From positions 124,001 through 188,000 of the forward strand of contig NZ_FWXU01000005.1 in NCBI RefSeq assembly GCF_900176345.1: a DNA stretch of 64,000 nt. The letters are read 5' to 3'. The DNA comes from Rhizobium sp. RU36D. GTDB lineage: Bacteria > Pseudomonadota > Alphaproteobacteria > Rhizobiales > Rhizobiaceae. The position numbers were made by a program, and so were the translations under genes. Positions 43,004-51,692 of the stretch are shown piece after piece (position 1 is the stretch's first letter; each line of letters starts with the position of its first letter). Under the pieces are notes generated by a model, which was not told where the DNA came from, made no database searches, and worked only from the letters and a program-made list of their open reading frames with translations.

Positions 43004-44157
43004 TGAGCCAAGACTGGAACAGCCTGCCGGACGAGGAATTCCGCCGGATTTTCCGCAGCTGGGTCGATGAAAACTGCCCGCCGGAACTGCGTTTCATCCG
43101 CAAGCAGCGACCCCTCTATGAAGAGGTCAAGGACTGGTATCAGGCGCTGTCCCGCAAGGGCTGGCTCGCCCCGGTCTGGCCGCGGGAATATGGCGGCATG
43201 GGCCTCTCGGCGGCAAAGCACATGATCTATGTCGAGGAGTGGGGGCGGCTCGGTTGCCCGCGTATTCCAGATCATGGGATCGGCCTCACTGGCCCGCTGC
43301 TCATCCACCACGGCACGGAGGAGCAGAAGGCGGAATACCTGCCGAAGATCCTCACCGGCGAGCATATCTGGTGCCAGGGCTATTCCGAACCGAATGCGGG
43401 CTCCGATCTCGCCAGCCTGCGGACGAGCGCGGTCATGGAAGGCGATGAATTCGTCATCAACGGGCAGAAGATCTGGACGACGCTTGCCCATTGCGCCAAC
43501 TGGATCTTCGTTCTGGTGCGCACCGACAAGGAAGCGAAGCCGCAGCGCGGGATTTCGGTTCTGCTGGTCGACATGACGACGCCGGGGCTGACCGTGCGTC
43601 CAATTGCCAACCTGCGCGAGGAGGCCGACTTCTGCGAGGTCTTCTTCGACAACGTGCGCGTGCCGGCCCGCAACCTGGTCGGCGAGGTCAACCAGGGCTG
43701 GACGCTGGCAAAGTCGGTGCTCGGCCATGAACGCATTTTCCTCGGGGCGCCGACACGAGCCGAATATGCCCTGGGGCGGCTTGAAAAGCTGGCCGAGGAA
43801 CGCGGCGCTTTCGATGATCCCGCCTTCCTTTCCCGCTATGCGCGGCTGCGGCTTGAAATCTACGATCTCGGCTCCGCCTTCGAGCGCTTTGCCAAGGTGC
43901 TGCGGTCCGGCGGCGAGTTGGGTGCGGATGTGTCAATCCTGAAGATCGTGGCCACCGAACTCTACCAGCGGGTCACGGACGAACTGCTTGCGCTTGCGGG
44001 TGAGGAAGCTCGCTACAACGACGACCTGGAGACCGGAACGGGGCCGGTGGATGCCATGAACCTGTTTCTCGATGCGCGGGCTCCGGCCATCTTCGGCGGC
44101 TCGAACGAGATCCAGCGCAACATCCTGGCCAAGGCAGTTCTCGGGTTGCCGGGCTGA
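43003..44157 (+). CDS. Acyl-CoA dehydrogenase, FadE alpha-like subunit
   Basis: A 384-residue acyl-CoA dehydrogenase with the FAD-contact segment WCQGYSEPNAGSDLASLRTS, followed by INGQKIWTT and ISVLLVDMTTPGLTVRPI, and the C-terminal FGGSNEIQRNILAKAVLG. It opens FRRIFRSWVDENCPPELRF, as in FadE26/FadE28-type enzymes known from steroid and alicyclic acid catabolism. It is translationally coupled to the hydratase. It may form a mixed tetramer with the 41093 protein. Confidence 0.87.
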   Translation: MSQDWNSLPDEEFRRIFRSWVDENCPPELRFIRKQRPLYEEVKDWYQALSRKGWLAPVWPREYGGMGLSAAKHMIYVEEWGRLGCPRIPDHGIGLTGPLLIHHGTEEQKAEYLPKILTGEHIWCQGYSEPNAGSDLASLRTSAVMEGDEFVINGQKIWTTLAHCANWIFVLVRTDKEAKPQRGISVLLVDMTTPGLTVRPIANLREEADFCEVFFDNVRVPARNLVGEVNQGWTLAKSVLGHERIFLGAPTRAEYALGRLEKLAEERGAFDDPAFLSRYARLRLEIYDLGSAFERFAKVLRSGGELGADVSILKIVATELYQRVTDELLALAGEEARYNDDLETGTGPVDAMNLFLDARAPAIFGGSNEIQRNILAKAVLGLPG

Positions 44158-44237
44158 TTCATACCCATGCCCGGCCGGCGCCCTGGAGGGAGCGGAGCAT
44201 CGGACGGGACGATCTTTGTTTGGGAGGAGCATGCAGC

Positions 44238-45032
44238 ATGCAAAGCGTCTTGCGGTCACCGCGGGCAGAGCAATCCGTCGCGACGGATGATATTCTCGTG
44301 GCAGAAAACCTGTCCAAGCGTTTCGGCGCCTTCCTGGCGGTGAGCGACCTCAACCTGTCGATCCGGCGCGGTTCGATCCATGCCCTGATCGGGCCGAACG
44401 GAGCTGGCAAGACCACCTGTTTCAACCTGTTGACCAAGGCGCTGCCGCTGACCTCAGGCCGGATCACCTTCAACGGCACCGACATATCGGGCCTGCGCCC
44501 GGCTGCCGTCGCGCGGCTCGGTCTCGTGCGCTCCTTCCAGATCTCGGCCACCTTCGCCAATCTGACGCTCCTGGAGAATGTGCGGGTCGCGCTGCAACAG
44601 ACCCATGGCAAGGCCTATCACTTCTGGCGACCGCTCGCCTCCATTGAGACGCTGAACGACCGCGCGATGCAGCTGCTCTCCCAGGTCGGGCTTGCCGATT
44701 CCAGCCATCTGACGGCTTCGGCGCTGTCCTACGGCAAGAAGCGTGCGCTGGAAATTGCCACGACGCTCGCGCTGGAGCCGGAACTCCTGCTGCTGGACGA
44801 GCCGACGGCCGGCATGGGCCATGAGGACATCGGGCCGATCACTGACCTGATCCGCGAGGTCGCCAAAGGTCGGACGGTTCTCTTGGTGGAGCACAATCTT
44901 TCGGTGGTTTCGACGCTCTGTGACCGGATCACGGTTCTGCAGCACGGCCAGGTGATTGCCGACGGCTCCTATGCCGAAGTCTCCACCGATCCGCAGGTTC
45001 GGGCCGCCTATATGGGAGAAGACGATGCGTGA
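44238..45032 (+). CDS. livG: HAAT-family ABC transporter ATPase (LivG type)
   Basis: A 264-residue ATPase with Walker A GPNGAGKTT from residue 52, the LivG signature ALSYGKKRALEIATTLAL and Walker B LLLDEPTAGMG. Branched-chain-amino-acid-type transporters also carry aromatic and alicyclic acids and their conjugates. The ATG at 44238 has GGGAGGAG 8 bp upstream; a nearer ATG at 44231 is out of frame. It overlaps livF by 8 bp. The symbol shows family only; the catabolic surroundings suggest an acid substrate of the island. Confidence 0.88.
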   Translation: MQSVLRSPRAEQSVATDDILVAENLSKRFGAFLAVSDLNLSIRRGSIHALIGPNGAGKTTCFNLLTKALPLTSGRITFNGTDISGLRPAAVARLGLVRSFQISATFANLTLLENVRVALQQTHGKAYHFWRPLASIETLNDRAMQLLSQVGLADSSHLTASALSYGKKRALEIATTLALEPELLLLDEPTAGMGHEDIGPITDLIREVAKGRTVLLVEHNLSVVSTLCDRITVLQHGQVIADGSYAEVSTDPQVRAAYMGEDDA

Positions 45033-45768
45033 CGCTGCTACCGCTCAAAACCCCGCCATGGCTACGGCACCCGCCCTTCTGTCGGTGCGCGATCTGCATG
45101 CATGGTATGCTGAATCGAAGGTGCTGCATGGCATCTCGTTTGACGTGCGGGAAGGCGAGCTGGTCACGCTGATCGGCCGCAACGGTGCCGGCAAGACGAC
45201 CACGCTGCGGGCGCTGATGGGCCTGTTGCGCAAGAAAACCGGATCGATCTCGCTCAACGGCGAAAACCTCATGGGCCGGCGTACCTTCGAGATCGCGCGC
45301 AAGGGCATCGCCTATTGTCCGGAGGAACGGGCCATCTTCTCTTCGCTCTCCGTGCGGGAGAACCTGCTGCTGCCGCCGGCCTTGCGTCCGGGTGGCATGG
45401 CGGAAGAAGAGCTGCTGGAGACCTTTCCCAATCTCAAGCGGCGCGCCAACAGCCAGGGCACCAAGCTTTCGGGCGGCGAGCAACAGATGCTGGCCATTGC
45501 CCGGATCCTTCGGACCGGCGCCCGGCTGTTGTTGCTGGATGAGCCGAGCGAGGGGCTGGCGCCTGTGGTCGTCCAGGAAATCCGCGATCTCATTCTCCAG
45601 ATCAAGGCACGCGGCTACACCATCCTCCTGGTCGAGCAGAACCTTCGCTTCGCGCGCCGCGTCGCCGACCGGCACGTGGTCATCGAAAACGGCCAGGTCG
45701 CGGATGTGCTGACGGCGGACGAACTGGACCGCTCGCCGCAGCGCATCCAGCATTATCTCGGAGTGTGA
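45025..45768 (+). CDS. livF: HAAT-family ABC transporter ATPase (LivF type)
   Basis: A 247-residue ATPase with Walker A GRNGAGKTT from residue 51, signature LSGGEQQMLAIARIL and Walker B LLLDEPSEGLAP. It partners the ATPase at 44238. Its start lies within the last codons of livG (8-bp overlap), preceded by GGGAGAAG. The permease genes follow at once. Confidence 0.88.
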   Translation: MRDAATAQNPAMATAPALLSVRDLHAWYAESKVLHGISFDVREGELVTLIGRNGAGKTTTLRALMGLLRKKTGSISLNGENLMGRRTFEIARKGIAYCPEERAIFSSLSVRENLLLPPALRPGGMAEEELLETFPNLKRRANSQGTKLSGGEQQMLAIARILRTGARLLLLDEPSEGLAPVVVQEIRDLILQIKARGYTILLVEQNLRFARRVADRHVVIENGQVADVLTADELDRSPQRIQHYLGV

Positions 45769-45770
45769 CC

Positions 45771-46640
45771 ATGTCCATCCAGCTACTCGCCAGCCAGTTG
45801 CTCCTCGGGCTGATCAACGGTTCGTTCTATGCCATGCTCAGCATGGGCCTTGCCATTATCTTCGGGCTCATGAACGTCGTGAATTTTGCCCATGGCGCCC
45901 AATACATGATCGGTGCCTTCATCGCCTGGCTGCTTTTGACGACCTTCGGTCTGCCCTACTGGGCCGCCCTCGTCATCGCGCCCTTGGCGGTCGCGATGCT
46001 GGCGGTCGTGATGGAACGGCTGCTGCTGCGTCCCTTGCAGAACCTCGATCATCTCTACGGCCTGCTCGCCACCTATGCGGTGGCCCTGATCGTCGAGGGC
46101 TTTGTGCGCCAGAAGTATGGGGCGACCGGCATTCCCTATGCCAATCCCTTCCCGGGCGGTGTCAGCCTGGGCTTCATGTTCGTGCCCTATTACCGTCTGT
46201 GGGTCGTGGCCTTCTCGCTCGTGACCTGTTTCGGCACCTGGTACTTGATCGAGCATACGAAGCTCGGTGCCTATCTGCGCGCGGCCAACGAGAAGCCTGA
46301 TATCGTCGAAACCTTCGGCATCAACGTGCCAAAGATGATCACCCTTACCTACGGTTTCGGTGCCGGGCTTGCCGCGCTGTCAGGCGTCCTGGCGGCTCCG
46401 ATCTATCAGGTCTCGCCCTCGATGGGGTCGAGCGTCATGATCGTCGTCTTCGCCATAGTCGTGATCGGCGGAATGGGATCGATCCTTGGCGCGATTGTCA
46501 CTGGTTACCTTCTGGGCCTGGTGGAAGGATTGACCAAGGTCTTCTATCCGGAAGCGGCGACGGTCGTCGTTTTCATCTTCATGATGGCGGCGCTGCTGTT
46601 TCGGCCTGCCGGCGTCTTCCAGTCCAGCCATCGGGGTTGA
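45771..46640 (+). CDS. livH: HAAT-family ABC permease (LivH type)
   Basis: A 289-residue permease with about 8 membrane segments. SMGLAIIFGLMNVVNFAHGA is the LivH hallmark, and AYLRAANEKPDIVETFGINV is the ATPase-contact loop. The ATG at 45771 has GGAG 7 bp upstream; a GTG at 45765 is possible. It forms the membrane channel with LivM. Confidence 0.88.
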   Translation: MSIQLLASQLLLGLINGSFYAMLSMGLAIIFGLMNVVNFAHGAQYMIGAFIAWLLLTTFGLPYWAALVIAPLAVAMLAVVMERLLLRPLQNLDHLYGLLATYAVALIVEGFVRQKYGATGIPYANPFPGGVSLGFMFVPYYRLWVVAFSLVTCFGTWYLIEHTKLGAYLRAANEKPDIVETFGINVPKMITLTYGFGAGLAALSGVLAAPIYQVSPSMGSSVMIVVFAIVVIGGMGSILGAIVTGYLLGLVEGLTKVFYPEAATVVVFIFMMAALLFRPAGVFQSSHRG

Positions 46641-46642
46641 GC

Positions 46643-47623
46643 ATGAACAGAAACATCATTCTCGCCGTCATCGCCGCTGTTCTGGCACTGGTCGCTCCCT
46701 TCTTCGTCTACCCGGTGCTGTTGATGGTGATCCTGTGCTTCGTCATCTTCGCAAGCTCGTTCAACCTGCTGCTCGGCTATGCGGGTCTTCTTTGCTTCGG
46801 CCACGCCATGTTTTTCGGCACCTCGGCCTACATAACCGGTCATATCCTGAAGACGACTTCGATCTCCGTTGAGGTGTCGATCCTGGCGGGAATGGTGTTT
46901 TCGGCGGGCCTGGGTCTGGTCGTCGGCCTGCTGGCCATCCGCCGGCAGGGCATCCAGTTTGCCATGATCACGCTGGCCATTTCCCAGTTCGTCTACTTCC
47001 TGCTGCTTCAGGCGCCGTTCACCGGCGGCGAAAATGGCATGCAGGGCATTCCGCGCAACAATCTCTTCGGCCTCTTCGAGGTCAAGGACAGCTTCACCTT
47101 CTACTATGTCATCCTGGGTTTTACCGTTCTCGCGATCCTGGCCTTCCACCGGATCGTGCATTCTCCCTTCGGAGAACTACTGCGCGCAATCCGGGACAAT
47201 GAACCACGGGTCGAGTCGCTTGGCTTCGACACGGTCCACTTCAAGCTGATTGCCTTCGTTCTGTCCGCGGCCCTTGCCGGCCTGGCCGGCAGCATGAAAG
47301 CGACCGTCTTCCAGTTCGCCACGCTGACTGATGCCTCCTGGAACATCTCGGGCGAAGTCATCCTGATGACGCTGCTGGGTGGGCTTGGCACCTTTACCGG
47401 ACCGATGTTCGGCGCGGCCATCATCATCGTGATGAACGATCTCCTGGCCGGCTTGGGCGAATGGGCCCTGATCGCCCAGGGGGTCGTTCTGCTGGTGGTG
47501 GTGATCTTTTTCCGCCGGGGCTTCGTCGGGGAATTGGCTAGCCTCAGGCAGCGTCTTCGCGCAGCCGACACAGCCGAACCACCCGTGCCGGTCTCATCAA
47601 GGCTCGCCGAAGGCAAGTCGTAG
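46643..47623 (+). CDS. livM: HAAT-family ABC permease (LivM type)
   Basis: A 326-residue permease with about 9 hydrophobic segments, including SSFNLLLGYAGLLCFGHAMF (LivM hallmark) and the contact loop LLRAIRDNEPRVESLGFDTV. The ATG at 46643 follows the livH stop by 2 bp; a TTG at 46637 would overlap it. It ends 14 bp from the converging IclR gene. The cognate binding protein gene is placed apart at 49478. Confidence 0.88.
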   Translation: MNRNIILAVIAAVLALVAPFFVYPVLLMVILCFVIFASSFNLLLGYAGLLCFGHAMFFGTSAYITGHILKTTSISVEVSILAGMVFSAGLGLVVGLLAIRRQGIQFAMITLAISQFVYFLLLQAPFTGGENGMQGIPRNNLFGLFEVKDSFTFYYVILGFTVLAILAFHRIVHSPFGELLRAIRDNEPRVESLGFDTVHFKLIAFVLSAALAGLAGSMKATVFQFATLTDASWNISGEVILMTLLGGLGTFTGPMFGAAIIIVMNDLLAGLGEWALIAQGVVLLVVVIFFRRGFVGELASLRQRLRAADTAEPPVPVSSRLAEGKS

Positions 47624-47637
47624 AATGTTGCGGAGCG

Positions 47638-48417
47638 TCAGAAATCGATCTCGATCGGCTGGTCGAAGGGATCCGTGGGCTCGACGGACTTTGCCGCCTG
47701 CTGCAGAACGGCGAGGTAGCGATCATGGTTCTGGCGAATGCGTTCGGCCGCACCGCCAAGCCCCAGGGTAACGGGTTGGTCGCGAATGCATATGGGCAGC
47801 AGGACGCAGATGGTGCCGCCACCGGTGAAGGGGACATTCTCGACCGACGCATATCCCTGGGCCCTGATCTTGCGGATACGCTCCATCATCTCGGGCAGCT
47901 TGACCCGTTTGCTAACGTCCTGCGTGGCGATATTGGCGCGCCGGATGATATTGTCGATCAGGTCATCGTTCATCGTCGACATCAGCAGCCAGCCCACGGC
48001 GGATTGGGTGAGCGGGCGAAGTTCCCCCTCATTCACATGGAAGCGCAGCGCATGGACGGACTGGATCACTTGCACATATTGCAGGTAGACATCGTTCTTG
48101 GTGTTGATCGACACGGTTTCGCCCGTGGCGGTGTGCACATCCCGCATGGCCTCGATCACCTTGCCCGAGCCGAACAGGGCGCGCGGCACCCAATCCCCCA
48201 GCGCCGTGACCTTGACCGTCGGGAAATACAGTCTCTCGCGACGGTCGAAGTTGAGGAAGCCCATGGACACCAGGGTCTTGAGCAGCACGGTGGTGCTCGA
48301 TTGGGGATACTGCAGTGCCGCGGCGATCTCCGACATCGCCCGCGGCTGTCTTATCCGCTTGAAATAATCGAGAATTTCCAGAACGCGCATGGCCGATTTT
48401 ACCTGCGACGGCTGCAT
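47638..48417 (-). CDS. IclR-family transcriptional regulator
   Basis: A 259-residue IclR protein. The N-terminal winged helix (VKSAMRVLEILDYFKRIRQP, IAAALQYPQSSTTVLLKTLV) covers residues 5-75, and the effector domain follows with TGGGTICVLLPICIRDQPVT and GLGGAAERIRQN. Its ATG at 48417 has GGGAGGAC upstream. The palindrome TTTCACATCCGTGAAA lies 28 bp before the start, suggesting autoregulation, and copies occur at other island promoters. IclR proteins often control aromatic and alicyclic catabolism, as repressors or activators. Confidence 0.88.
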   Translation of the reverse strand: MQPSQVKSAMRVLEILDYFKRIRQPRAMSEIAAALQYPQSSTTVLLKTLVSMGFLNFDRRERLYFPTVKVTALGDWVPRALFGSGKVIEAMRDVHTATGETVSINTKNDVYLQYVQVIQSVHALRFHVNEGELRPLTQSAVGWLLMSTMNDDLIDNIIRRANIATQDVSKRVKLPEMMERIRKIRAQGYASVENVPFTGGGTICVLLPICIRDQPVTLGLGGAAERIRQNHDRYLAVLQQAAKSVEPTDPFDQPIEIDF

Positions 48418-48444
48418 GTCGAATGTCCTCCCAGAACGGCACTC

Positions 48445-48460
48445 TTTCACATCCGTGAAA
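48445..48460. promoter_or_regulatory. TTCAC-N4-GTGAA operator candidate at the IclR promoter
   Basis: TTTCACATCCGTGAAA is a 16-bp inverted repeat with 6-bp arms, 28 bp before the IclR start codon and 188 bp before the divergent SDR gene. It matches the motif at 39184 and 39279. Confidence 0.65.
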
Positions 48461-48647
48461 TTCGACCGCACATACGAATTGCAATTGTTCTCCGGCGACG
48501 TTGCGTGACAGGATGTTCCTCGTCAAGTCCAGCGCGGCACTTTCCCGCGCAGGACAGCGGAGGGAGGAGACTTCCGCAGGAGCCACAGCCTTGCCTGCCC
48601 TTGAGGGCAGGGGCGCCGTGGCATGGGATCCGCAGTGGGAGACAGGT

Positions 48648-49403
48648 ATGCAAAGACTGGCCGGAAAGGTGGCGCTCGTCACCGGCGGTGGACGCGGGAT
48701 CGGTAGGGCGATCAGCCTTGCCTTCGCGCGGGAAGGGGCTTTTGTCGGCGTTTTCGACCTGAAGGAAGAGATCGCCAACCAGGCCGTGGAGGCCATTGAA
48801 GCCGCGGGCGGCCGTGCCCTGGGCATCGCCGGCAATGTGGCGCGTCGCGAAGATGTCTTTCGAGCCGTGGATGCGCTTCAAGCGGCGTCGGGTGGCGTGA
48901 CCATCCTGGTCAACAATGCCATGTGGAACCGCTACGGCCCGCTTGAGGAGCAGACGGAAGACATGATCGGTCGCATGATCGATGTCGGCTTGAAGGGTGT
49001 CGTCTGGGGCTATCAGGCAGTGCTGGCTCCCATGGAGGCGGCCGGCGGCGGCAGCATCATTAATATCGGCTCGCCATCATCCATGCTCGCGATGAAGCAT
49101 GGGGTTATGTACAGCGGCATCAAGGCGGCGGTCCTGGGCATGACCCGCTCCGGTGCGGCAGAGTTTGGCCCGCGCAACATTCGTGTCAACGCGATTGCGC
49201 CGGGCTCCACGCCGACGGAGGGCGCCAATCTCGTGGTGACCGAAGAGGCCTGGGAGCGTCGGCGGGCCCGGGTTCCGTTGGGGCGCCTGGGTCGCCCGGA
49301 GGACATCGCCAGCGCCGCCGTCTTTCTGGCAAGCGACGAAGCCAGCTTCATCACCGGAGACATGTTGTTTGTCGATGGCGGTCAGACATTCGCCTTTTCG
49401 TAA
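48648..49403 (+). CDS. SDR-family oxidoreductase
   Basis: A 251-residue classical short-chain dehydrogenase with TGGGRGIG (12-19), NNAM in place of the usual NNAG (about 87-90), INIGSPSS and the catalytic pair in MYSGIKAA (Tyr and Lys spaced by three). The C-terminus FITGDMLFVDGGQTFAF is typical. It probably oxidises a secondary alcohol to the ketone that the monooxygenase uses, by inference from the island. The ATG at 48648 follows GGGAGACAGG. It is divergent from the IclR gene. Confidence 0.87.
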   Translation: MQRLAGKVALVTGGGRGIGRAISLAFAREGAFVGVFDLKEEIANQAVEAIEAAGGRALGIAGNVARREDVFRAVDALQAASGGVTILVNNAMWNRYGPLEEQTEDMIGRMIDVGLKGVVWGYQAVLAPMEAAGGGSIINIGSPSSMLAMKHGVMYSGIKAAVLGMTRSGAAEFGPRNIRVNAIAPGSTPTEGANLVVTEEAWERRRARVPLGRLGRPEDIASAAVFLASDEASFITGDMLFVDGGQTFAFS

Positions 49404-49477
49404 CTGAAGGGTTGAGAATTGAGGAAACGCGCGCCATTCCCGGAGGAGGACCGGCGGCCGCAAAAGGGGAGAGAGAC

Positions 49478-50710
49478 ATGAAAAGCAGATCGCATACTCT
49501 TGTGACAGCCGGCATCCTTGCGGCGCTCCTGGCTTCGGGATCGCAGCAGGCCTTGGCGGCGGGCATTTCCGATGACGTCATCCGCATCGGCATCATGAAC
49601 GACCAATCCGGTCCCTATGCCGACAATTGCGGCCCGGGTTCGGTGGCGGCGGCCAAGCTTGCCGTCGAAGATGTCGGCGGTGCCATCGATGGCAAGAAAA
49701 TTGAGATCGTGGTCGCTGACGACCAGAACAAGCCGGATGTCGGTGTGGCTGCCGCGCTGAAATGGCTCGACAAGGATGGCGTCGATGCCATCGCCGGCTG
49801 CTCCGCCTCGTCCATCGCGCTGGCGGTTCAGGATATCACCAAGGAGCGCAAGAAGCCCTATATGCTGGTCGGCACGGCGTCTTCGGCCTTCACCAACGAG
49901 AAGTGCACCCCGATGACGACCCAATGGGTCCAGGATACCTACGCCCTGCCAAAGGCAACGGTGAAGTCCCTGCTGGAGCAGGGGCTGGACAGCTGGTTCT
50001 TCATCACTGTTGACTATGCCTTCGGCAAGGCCTGGCAGGCCGATACCACGCGCTTCATCGAACAGGGTGGCGGCAAGGTCATCGGCTCGGTCCTGCACCC
50101 GCTCAACTCCACCGATTTCTCGTCCTATATCGTCCAGGCACAGGCCAGCGGGGCCAAGGTCATCGCCATTGCCAATTCCGGCTCGGATTTTGCCAATGTG
50201 GTCAAGCAGGCCCAGGAGTTCGGCGTGTCGGAGGGTGGACAGAAGATCGCCCCTCTCGGGCTCTTCCTCAACCAGACCCACGGCATCGGCCTGGAGATCT
50301 TGCAGGATGTGCGCTTGAGCACGCCCTTCTATTGGGATCGGACCGACGAGACCCGTGCCTTTGCCGATCGCTTCAAGGCAGCCTTTGGTGGCCGTGCCCC
50401 CAATGAGCCGCAGGCTTCCACCTATAGCGCCATCCATCACTACCTCAAGGCGATCAAGGCCACCGGCACCGATGACGGCGAGGCCGTGACAGCCAAGATG
50501 CGCGAACTGCCGATCGAAGACTTCGAAATGAAGGGCGTCACGATCCGCGCCGATGGACAAGTCATGCGGCCGCTTTACTCCGCCCGGATCAAGAAGCCTG
50601 CTGAATCGAAGGGACCTTACGACTACTACGAGATCACCGGCATCGTTGCGGCAGAGGATGCCTGGCGCCCGGCCGCTGAGAGTGTCTGCCCACAGCTCAA
50701 GTCGAACTGA
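49478..50710 (+). CDS. HAAT-family periplasmic substrate-binding protein
   Basis: A 410-residue LivK-like binding protein. The signal peptide covers residues 1-27 (LVTAGILAALLASGSQQALA), then DDVIRIGIMNDQSGPYADNC and VEDVGGAIDGKKIEIVVADD, the usual first beta-alpha units. It is placed 1.9 kb from the cognate-looking livGFHM genes, so it is likely their binding protein. The start at 49478 is preceded by GGGGAGAGAG. Ligand unknown; an aromatic or alicyclic acid is likely in this context. Confidence 0.88.
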   Translation: MKSRSHTLVTAGILAALLASGSQQALAAGISDDVIRIGIMNDQSGPYADNCGPGSVAAAKLAVEDVGGAIDGKKIEIVVADDQNKPDVGVAAALKWLDKDGVDAIAGCSASSIALAVQDITKERKKPYMLVGTASSAFTNEKCTPMTTQWVQDTYALPKATVKSLLEQGLDSWFFITVDYAFGKAWQADTTRFIEQGGGKVIGSVLHPLNSTDFSSYIVQAQASGAKVIAIANSGSDFANVVKQAQEFGVSEGGQKIAPLGLFLNQTHGIGLEILQDVRLSTPFYWDRTDETRAFADRFKAAFGGRAPNEPQASTYSAIHHYLKAIKATGTDDGEAVTAKMRELPIEDFEMKGVTIRADGQVMRPLYSARIKKPAESKGPYDYYEITGIVAAEDAWRPAAESVCPQLKSN

Positions 50711-50785
50711 TCCGTCAGCCGGTGGCGGCGGACGCTCGCCACCGGTCTCCATTCCATCAATGCCAAGATTTTATGAAGGATCACC

Positions 50786-51673
50786 ATGTCCGTCATCTAC
50801 AAGCGCGTGTGCGAAAAACCCGACCTGCTCGGAGAAAGTCCGGTCTGGGACGGTGAGAGCTCGCGCCTCTACTGGGTGGATGGCGTCTCCAAGCTGATCC
50901 GCTCCCATGACCCGCAGACGGGGGCATTCCAGTGCTGGGAAACACCGTCGATGATCGGGTCGATCGGCCTTGCCGCGGATGGGACGCTGGTGGCGGGTCT
51001 TGCGGATGGCATCTATCGCTTCGACATTGCATCAGGGACGTTCTCGCCCCTGTTCCAGATTTCGCCGCCGGATCCGGCGGTGCGCTTCAACGATGGCAAG
51101 GTTGACCGCTCCGGCCGCTTTCTTTGCGGCTCCATGGGCGTGCATGCCGATCCACGCGGGGCGCTGTTCCGCATATCGCCCGATGGCGCGACGGATGTCC
51201 TGGCCAATGGTATCCGCATTTCCAACGCGCTGTGCTTCAGCCCTTCCGGCGACACCATGTATTTTGCCGACAGCCTGGACCGCACCATCCGCGCCTATCG
51301 CTATGGCGAGGGTCCGGAGCCACTGACGGAAGCGCGCATGTTCGTCGATACCGAACCCTTTGGCTCCGGGCCTGACGGTGCGACCGTGGATGCCGAGGGC
51401 TTTGTTTGGGTCGCGCTGGTGCAGGTGGGTGAAATCGCGCGGTTTGCGCCGGATGGACGGCTTGAGCGCAAGATCAAGGCGCCGACCGACATGCCGTCAT
51501 GCCTGGCCTTCGGCGGGCGGGACCTCTCGACGCTCTACGTGACGTCGATCCGCAATTCCGGCTCGGGCCGCGCCATCTCCCGACATCCGCATGGCGGCTG
51601 TCTCTTTGCCATCGAGGGCCTGGGTGTGAAGGGCCTGCCTGAACAGCGTTTCGGCGCTCCCCCTTCCCATTGA
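50786..51673 (+). CDS. SMP-30/gluconolactonase-like hydrolase
   Basis: A 295-residue six-bladed propeller of the SMP-30/regucalcin type. The metal ligands are visible: Glu17 (LLGESPVWD), Asn147 (RISNALCFS) and Asp197 (GSGPDGATVDAEG), with substrate-loop FNDGKVD at 101-107. Such enzymes open lactones. Here it could hydrolyse the lactone made by the Baeyer-Villiger enzyme. No signal peptide is seen. It lies 75 bp after the binding-protein gene and 19 bp before the NDP-forming ligase. Confidence 0.88.
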   Translation: MSVIYKRVCEKPDLLGESPVWDGESSRLYWVDGVSKLIRSHDPQTGAFQCWETPSMIGSIGLAADGTLVAGLADGIYRFDIASGTFSPLFQISPPDPAVRFNDGKVDRSGRFLCGSMGVHADPRGALFRISPDGATDVLANGIRISNALCFSPSGDTMYFADSLDRTIRAYRYGEGPEPLTEARMFVDTEPFGSGPDGATVDAEGFVWVALVQVGEIARFAPDGRLERKIKAPTDMPSCLAFGGRDLSTLYVTSIRNSGSGRAISRHPHGGCLFAIEGLGVKGLPEQRFGAPPSH

Positions 51674-51692
51674 AACGGTCAGGACTGACATC

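Noticed and set aside
49382-50752. 456-codon open frame on the minus strand opposite the HAAT binding protein
   Set aside because: Mirror frame of a clearly coding gene with signal peptide and family motifs on the plus strand.
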